This document shows, piece after piece, positions 16,173-23,500 of a stretch of 26,540 nucleotides of DNA. The notes beneath the pieces were generated by a model that worked only from the letters and a program-made list of their open reading frames with translations, searched no databases and was not told the origin of the DNA. This DNA comes from Longimonas sp046498435 (GTDB lineage Bacteria > Bacteroidota > Rhodothermia > Rhodothermales > Salinibacteraceae): NCBI RefSeq assembly GCF_046498435.1, contig NZ_JAWOAR010000053.1, positions 1 through 26,540 on the forward strand, in the 5' to 3' direction. The position numbers and the translations under genes are program-made. The first letter of the stretch is position 1. Every line of letters begins with the position of its first letter.

Positions 16173-16735
16173 GAAGAAAGCGCAGGCGTTTGAGCCGACG
16201 AGGGCGAGGAGGTGGCGTCGTTATCAGAGGGAGAGGAGGTCTCTTCATTGAGATGTGCCCACGCCATCCAGAGCCCAAACACGACCACGTAGAAGAAGGT
16301 CGTCATCCCAAACGAATGCATCGGATCGAATGCCGCGGGCCAGTACAGTTGGAGGCCCAGCATCACGACCACGCGGAAGACATTCGCAGCGTAGATGGCG
16401 AAGATGCCCATTGGGATAAACCAGAGCCGATGCTTCCACGACCCCGGAAAGGCAACCACGAACCCAATGAACAGCCCGATGGTCGTGAGTCCATTGCAAC
16501 CGTTTATGATTCGCACGCCCGGCACGCCCGCCATGAGCACGGATCGATACTCGGCAACGGCCTCAAATCCGAATGTATTGATGATGGACGCGGTAACGTA
16601 TGCCACATTTACCGAGAGCCACTCGTCGAGCCGTCCGTCGGGAAGCAGATACAGATCATACGCGACGTACCACACGCCGTAGATCGCGAGTCCTTTGAGG
16701 AGAAACGTCAGAACAGACTGATAGCGCGTCCACAT
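16169..16735 (-). CDS. Exosortase/archaeosortase family protein
   Basis: 188-aa multi-pass membrane cysteine transpeptidase that would cleave and re-anchor proteins bearing a PEP-CTERM-like C-terminal signal. The catalytic triad is visible: Cys80 in VRIINGCNGLTTIGLF, Arg121 in AANVFRVVVML and His140 in FDPMHSFG, each at the edge of a predicted helix as the family requires. Five to six helices span about 10-30, 42-60, 82-98, 104-130 and 142-160. The GCNG form, rather than ACSG, and the short length resemble Bacteroidota types such as XrtF or XrtN. The C-terminal tail is Ser/Pro/Asp-rich and soluble. It is coupled to the downstream small membrane protein. No clear substrate with a tripartite C-terminal signal is encoded in this window. 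Confidence 0.88.
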   Translation of the reverse strand: MWTRYQSVLTFLLKGLAIYGVWYVAYDLYLLPDGRLDEWLSVNVAYVTASIINTFGFEAVAEYRSVLMAGVPGVRIINGCNGLTTIGLFIGFVVAFPGSWKHRLWFIPMGIFAIYAANVFRVVVMLGLQLYWPAAFDPMHSFGMTTFFYVVVFGLWMAWAHLNEETSSPSDNDATSSPSSAQTPALSS

Positions 16736-16841
16736 GCGTAGAGAGCGAATACGTTCAGAGCAATTACACGCGCTTGGTATCCTCGTGATACCTGCTGCGT
16801 TCCCAACAGGACGATGCTGAACCGAACGATGACCAACGCAC

Positions 16842-16882
16842 CACGCCTGTCCTCAACCCAGAAGGGGCTAAAGACAGGCGTG
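16842..16882. terminator. Hairpin in the 245-bp gap between lipoprotein and exosortase
   Basis: CACGCCTGTC (16842-16851) and GACAGGCGTG (16873-16882) form a perfect 10-bp stem with a 21-nt loop. It lies 98 bp past the lipoprotein stop and 106 bp before the exosortase start on the minus strand. There is no T-run after it, so it could be a weak terminator, an RNA-processing site or a leader structure for the exosortase mRNA. The rest of 16736-16980 shows no gene. Confidence 0.4.
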
Positions 16883-16980
16883 TTGTGCACAGTTTACAGC
16901 AAGATCGCTGGACGGTCCAGCTATGAGAACGAGCCTCTCGCTTCATTAATGAGGCGCTCATCAGCTTTCCCATACAGTAT

Positions 16981-17460
16981 TTAGGGACGCTCGGGCGGAC
17001 TTGCAAACGGCGTAGCAGCGGCTTCATTCGAGCCTTCACTTTCCGCTTCTCCGCTTCGCGTTGTAGCCGTCACGCGGTAGTAATAGGTTGTGCCATTATC
17101 AACTTCACCGTCTGTAAAAGAGAGCCCTGAAACCCCTGTTTCTACGGGTTCATCGGGCAAATCGCCAATCGGGGAAGTAGACCGATACACGCTGTACGAC
17201 ACAACGTAAGAATCTACGGGCTCCACTTCTTCCCAAGACAGCCCAATCTCTCCAGTTCCTGACTCGGCTGTTAAGCCTGAAGGCGTGCCTGGCGTTTCGG
17301 GTGTTGGGAGATCAGGAACCTCAACAAGATTGCCATCATCACCGCAGCCTGTTTGCACAAGCATACCCAGCGCCAGGCATCCAATGAGCAACAGTTGTGC
17401 GAATCGTTCGGAGTGTAGAGAACGCGTCATAGTAGTCAGAACGTTTTTTATAGTACGCAT
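16981..17460 (-). CDS. Fibronectin type III domain lipoprotein
   Basis: 159-aa predicted lipoprotein. A basic n-region and hydrophobic core (about 21-34) end at the lipobox LVQTGC, with Cys39 as the acylated residue. A short Pro/Thr linker (46-58) leads to one fibronectin-III domain (about 58-152): PGTPSGLTAES, IGLSWEEVEPVDSYVVSYSVYRS and YYYRVTATTRSG follow the strand pattern. An in-frame ATG at 17430 would shorten the n-region and leave the lipobox intact. It lies between the giant protease and the exosortase on the same strand, 102 bp after the protease stop. A role as an adhesion or accessory protein for surface complexes is possible; there is no enzyme motif. Confidence 0.8.
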   Translation of the reverse strand: MRTIKNVLTTMTRSLHSERFAQLLLIGCLALGMLVQTGCGDDGNLVEVPDLPTPETPGTPSGLTAESGTGEIGLSWEEVEPVDSYVVSYSVYRSTSPIGDLPDEPVETGVSGLSFTDGEVDNGTTYYYRVTATTRSGEAESEGSNEAAATPFASPPERP

Positions 17461-17514
17461 GGTGTAGCGGCTAAATCAGCATGGAAGGTACATCAGAACA
17501 GAAATTACCCCCAT

Positions 17515-17546
17515 GCCCTCCACCAGGACTATTTCCGGTGGAGGGC
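17515..17546 (-). terminator. Hairpin after the giant protease gene
   Basis: GCCCTCCACC (17515-17524) and GGTGGAGGGC (17537-17546) make a perfect 10-bp GC-rich stem with a 12-nt loop, 16 bp after the protease stop on the minus strand. The run after it is not T-rich, so termination may be partial and allow some read-through into the lipoprotein gene. Confidence 0.6.
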
Positions 17547-17562
17547 GGGGCAGCAGTATGGG

Positions 17563-20500
17563 TTACCGCACTACTGTGATCTTCTGCGTGAGCGTTTCTC
17601 CTCCCACATGCAGGCGTCCGAAGTAGACGCCGCTGGCCAGATCGTTAGCATCGAACTGCATCTCGTGCACGCCGGCTTGCTTACGCTCATTTGTCAGCGT
17701 AGCGACACGGCGGCCCAGCATGTCGTACACCTCGAAGCGTACGTCTTCAGCCTCAGTGAGCGTGTACTGTACCGTGGCCTGGCTTTGCACCGGGTTCGGG
17801 TATGCCGTGAGCGTAATCTCGGTCGGCAGGACCTCTTCGACCTCGCCGTCTACGTAGGCTCTTGTGCCCAATGCCACGCGCAGCGTGACTTCGTCACTGG
17901 CAGGCTCAAGAGTGACCACGTCGTTGGTTTTCAGGTCGTACGTGGTTCCTGTCTCCGGATACAGCAGGGCAGCCTCGCGTCCGTTGAGTGATGCCATGAG
18001 ATCCCGAACACGAATCTCGACGGGGCCTTCGGACTGCGTGCGCAGCGTGAGATCGAAGGTTTCGCCTTCGCCGTCAAGGGTGCGCTGGCTCCGCATCAGG
18101 GGCGGCCTGTCTTCTTCCGAATCAAGAGCCTGGTCAGCGTCCGGCTGGATACGCAAGCTCACTGCTTCGAAGTCACTGGGCGGCCCCACAATGGAGGCAG
18201 CGGTCGTGCTCGATTCCGTGATCCCGAGTTGAACCGTCGAGGTCAGTTCGGGACGATCAACCAGCGTAGCCGACATGCTCATGAGCGGATCGGTTTCTGG
18301 ATCAGCGTCCGCTGTTGTAGAGGGCGGCTCGGGCTGCTCTTCGCCAGGTTGCAGAACCAGCTCATTGAGCCCGCCGTCATTCAGGAAGTAGTACGCTTCT
18401 CCGCTCATAGCAGAGCTGAGCGTTTCTTCCTCGCTGAAGGAGCCGTTGAATGCCCAGATGGGCTGGAAGCTACCCTCGTTGAGCGCTTCCACATCACTCC
18501 ATTCCAGGTCAGTGCCCATTGGATTCGAGATGATGTTCCAGCCCTCGTGCAGCGGAACTGCAACGCGTCCATCGGGCTGCTCCAGCTCAATGGCACTATA
18601 CTCGCCCTGGTGCTCCCAGGCATTTTGTCCGGTGAGCCAGAAGCCGCGTCCGGGTTCGAAGGTAAACGTTTCTGACCCGTCGAACTGAACGATTCCATCT
18701 TCTCCGCTATCCCAGAACGCTTGCCAGTCGAGCCCAGCTTCGCCATCGACAATGTCGTCCATCGACAGGCTTATGGAACCGGGCAAGGCTACGAGGCGGT
18801 AGTTGGTAGCATCAGCAGCCTGGCCGCCGAAGTCGCGATTCACGTCCACCGCGAGCTGCCCAACCGTTACGACGAAGTTGGTTTGCACTTCTCCTTCGGC
18901 GTTGCGGGCTCGTATCTCTACGCGCGAGGTCCCCGCACCGGTTGGGGTCACCGTCAAGGTATTGTCGCTCAAATCGGTGTCTATCACCGCCGGGTTGGTC
19001 GCCTCAATGTCAATGTCGAGTCCTTCGCCAAGCGGGTCATTGAACACGTCGTTGATATCAACCGTCAGGGCCTCGCCACCAAGCGTGAGCTGTTGGTCTG
19101 CCGGAGCGTTAGCAATCTCTGGGCCATCTTCGCCCACCACCGAGAGCACTGCTGGCACAAAGCCAAAGGTAGCCTGTGGGTCGTTGGTAGACACGCCAAG
19201 CCCGAAGGGCCCTTCCTGTCCGTACACGCCCACATCGAGCCCTTCAGAGTCGAAGGTCACCTGCACCGGTTCGCTTTCACCGCTTTCGATGGAGCCCGCG
19301 ACGGGGTCTACATCGGTGATGAACTCGGGGACCAAAGCGATATCTACCGCCAGGTTATTCTCGATGTAGCTGGTGTTGAAAGCCACCTGCAAGCCATCTT
19401 CGCCTGCGGGGCCTTCCATCCCAACTGTGCCGAGCGATGTGTTGCCATCCATATCCAGATACTGATAGCGAACCATACCCTCGGGAGTCAGGATGATCTG
19501 GAAGGTGAAGGAGTCTTCTGTTTCCCCAAAGGCGAAGGGCGGAATTTCATCGTACTGCACGATAAAGCGATCATTTTCGCTGTCGTGGTACGTGTAGACC
19601 TCACCGCCCGCATCAGGATTCAGGTCCGTCCAGAACGGCGCAACGATTCCATTTGGATCATCGGTGTTCGGGATTTCCTGGTTGATGAAGTAGTTTCCGC
19701 TCGGACTGTCGAAGTACAGGAATCCGTTGTTATCCACACGGACGCTTGCCTTCGTTTCCCCGTAGAACGGGAAGTCGAACGGCAGATCAACTTCAACGGA
19801 TGGCGTACCGACGAAGTCATCGGTAAGGTCGAGTGCTTCGCCGTCTTCACTGATATCCACCCACTCGAAGGAAGGGCCGCCAAACTCATTGCTGTCAATC
19901 CAGCGATAGCCGAAGTTGTCCGGTCCGCCTGCGCCAAGTTCCACAGGGTGCCCCTGACCAGCATGCGGATCGGCGTCGCCCTTATCAAAGGAGCGTGTGC
20001 CATTCACCACACTGGAAGTGTTGTTTGGCTCCACCCCCGGCTGGCTTAATACATTTTGCGCAGCGAACGTGGGGAAGCTGTACTCCATCGTACTTCCAGA
20101 TTCTCCGTCGTTGGAAACGGTAAGCTCAACCTGCTCCTGTGTGTCTGGGGCCTGAACGCTTTGAAGCACTTCAGGGTTGAGCGCCAGAACAGGCGGCTCT
20201 AAGCCTTCGCCTTCTACTGGCAGCGTCACCGTCTCATCCTCTCCGATGTTCGTCTGCAGTGTGATGGCGCCAGAACGCGTTCCAACGGCCGTCGGGGCAA
20301 ATTCTACGCTCACTTCGGTCGTATCATCGCGCACATCAAACTCCAGGTCGTCTTCGATGATGAAGTCCTCAGAATCGGACGTTACGCTGTCGATGATGAG
20401 CGGGTTACCGCCGGCGTTGCTGATTTCGAACGTCAGCGTTCGGCTGGCGCCAACCAGTGTACCATCAAAGGTGAGCGATTCCGGATCCAGTGCCACCTCG

Positions 20501-23500
20501 GGCGGACCGGCATCTACGAGCAGGTCTACCGGCACGTCGAGCACACTTTGCAGCGGATCGTTATTCAGGATCCGGATGCTGCCCGTGTACGGTCCCGGAT
20601 CAACATCTCCATTGAACGTGATGGCCAGTTCTTGCTCGCCACCCGGCGTAACTGTGCCTTCGTTCGGCTCAACCGTTACGGCGTCTGCCGGTAGCGGACG
20701 CACACCCGGTTCGCCTTCAACTTCAGAGAAGCCGTCGGCACGCAGGAGCCAGTTGCCCGGGAAGCCATCCTCTCCAAGATTATCGACCAGCGCTGCACCA
20801 CTCAGGTCGGTTTCGTCTATGCTTTCACCAAATGCAGCCCAGGAAGCCTGCTGAGATCCACTGCTTTGGTCAAGCGGAGCAGGGAACTCCTCATCCGTAT
20901 ATCCGCGAACGACTGCAGCTATGAAGAACACGCCTTCCACATCAGTGGGGGCAATCTCTTCAGTGGTAAACTCATCAGTCTCTGGAGCCTGGATGCTTGT
21001 CTCGACTGACTCAAGAAGCACTGCATCCTCAGGGTTACCGTCATTATTGGGGTCATTATACAAGAAGAGCTCTGCATCTCGCTCTTCCGATACACTTGCC
21101 CATGCTGATCCTATGGCGTCAATGGTCGTTGCCTCCTCTACTGTCTCGAAGGCATTGATCCATATAATGTCTCCGCCACCGGCGCCAAGTGCCGTTTCAG
21201 AGCTTCCGTCGTCTAACTGGTAGACGAAATCACTGGCCTGGTAGGGCGCAGGCTCGGCATCGGACACACGCTGTGCCTCCAGAGACGATGCGATGGTGGA
21301 TGAGGGTGTAGCGTGTTGGCCTGTAAACGAAGCCGCCACGGCAGATGGCGCGAGGTTTGCCGCTCCACCCACAATGTCGATCTCATACTCGAGTTCGCCT
21401 TCCCCCGCGTTGCTTACGAGGAGCGTTTCTTCAAGGGTCTCCTCGATCGGAACGGTTACGTCGAAGGCCTCCGGATCCGCAGCGATTTCAGGCGCTGCAA
21501 GTCCCTCGCCAACAACAGCCACCTCGGCGGTGGGCTTGTCCTCAGCGTTGCTTTCGATCGCGATGGTTCCAACACGGACGCCCGTTTCGGTTGGTGTAAA
21601 CTCAACCTCTACCTCGGCACTTTCTGCATAGGCAAGCTCCGGTACCGATGACGTCGTCACCGTGAAGTCGTCGCTGGCTGATTCGATGCCTGATACCGCC
21701 AGCGTGTCGCTTCCGAGATTTGTGATCTCGAAGGTCTGTGTGCCGGTGCCACCGACAAGCCGGTCTTCAAACTCCAGCGTGCTCGGATCCAGCACAATCT
21801 GTGGCGGACCGGCGTCAATGAAGAGTTCGACGGGGACATCGAGCGGGCTGTTCGCAAAGTCGTTGCTGAAAAGGCTGATGTTGCCCTCATAGATGCCCGG
21901 ATCAGCGGATGTACCGTCGAAGGTTACTGTCAGGTCATCGCTCGATCCAGGGGAAACTGCCCCTTCGCTTGGCGATACGGCAACGATCTGCGCTCCCGCA
22001 TCGGCGCGGAGCAGCCAGTTTCCTGGGAGTCCTACGTCATCGACGTTGGCTGGCGGCACATCGTTGGCCGTCAGATCCTCAGCATCAAACGCGTTGGGCG
22101 TTGTTGAGCCGACCACCCAGGAGGCTCCTTGTGAATCATCCTGATCTTGTGGAGCAGGGAATTCGGCATTTGGCCCGCCCTGCTGATCTTGATAGAGGGT
22201 GGCGATGAAGAAGGTACCCTCAACCGGGGTTGGGGAGATTGAGGCCTCGGTAAACTCATCCGTATGAGGATCCTGGACGTCTACCTCAACACGCTCAAGC
22301 AAGACCGCATCGCTGGGGTCGCCGTCATCGTTTGGATCCTCGTAGAGCAGGAATTCGGCGGGCCGGCCTTCAGGCACACCTTCTTGCCCTTCAGCGCCCC
22401 AGGCCGATGCAATTGTGGTAATCGTTGCCTCGCCTTCGATAACCTGGAAGGCGTTCATCCACATTACATCACCGCCGTCGGTAAGCCCAATGGCATCTTC
22501 GGAGCTTCCGTCATCGAGTTGATAGACGAAATCGCTGGCTTGAAAGGGCTGCTGCCCAGTCGAGCGCTCACTGCCGGATGTACCGAAGGCGCTTTTGCTC
22601 ACTTGTGACGACGCATCGCCAGTGAAGGGAGCAGCTACAGAACTTGGATCCACATCCTGGCCGTTGCTGGTAAACACAGCCTCGTATTCAAGGTCTTCTG
22701 CATCCGAACCGGCTGTGTTGCTCACGGCAAGGGTGCGTTCGAGTGTTTCGCCCAGATCAACAGTCACGTCAAAGGCGTCTGGGTCCACAGCAATCTCAGG
22801 TGCGATGAGCCCTTCCCCGCTCAGCGGAACCGTCAGTTCCGGCTCATTATCCGCGTTGCTTTCGATGGTCAAAGCCCCGCTGATCTCGCCACTTGCGGAC
22901 GGTGCAAACGTGACCGGAATGCTTACCGGTGCATCGTCGAACCCAATCGTGATCGGTGTTTCAGCATCGACCGAGAAATCGTCACTGTCGGACGTGATGC
23001 TGGTAATTTCGAGTGGGTTGCCTCCCGAATTGCGGACCTCTACTTCGGAGACGGTCTCGTCTCCCTCAATCACAGGATCGAACGTGATTTCGTCCGGGTC
23101 TGCGGCAATCGCAGGCGGCCCGGCATCCACTGTGATGTTAAACGGGATGAGCGTCGTTTCGGCACCCGGATCGTTCGTGGAAAGTGCTAACTCGTTTACG
23201 TATTCATCTGGAGCTACTCCTGTCGCATCAAGGCTTACCGTTACATCTTCATTGCTGCCTCCTCCGAGCGATCCAGAAGCAGGGCTTACGTCTGCAATGA
23301 AGTCGGGGATGGACTCAATATCGATGGCAAGCTCATCTTCGACGTAGCTGGTGTTAAACGCTACCTGAAGTCCATCAGTACCCAGGGCATCTTCGATACC
23401 CACGGTCGCCGACTCGCTCGGAGTCATTGACAGGTACTGGTATCTGATGCCTCCATTTGAGCGCAGGATAACTTGAAACGTGTTTGATCCATCTCCGCCG

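Noticed and set aside
15520..16278. 252-aa minus-strand reading frame over the small membrane protein
   Set aside because: It overlaps ddl and the exosortase, has no coherent domain or helix pattern, and the 154-aa frame fits the hydrophobic profile and ATGA coupling much better.
18721..20049. 442-aa plus-strand reading frame inside the protease gene
   Set aside because: It is antisense to conserved protease modules, has no recognisable motif, and long antisense frames are common in GC-rich repetitive acidic genes.
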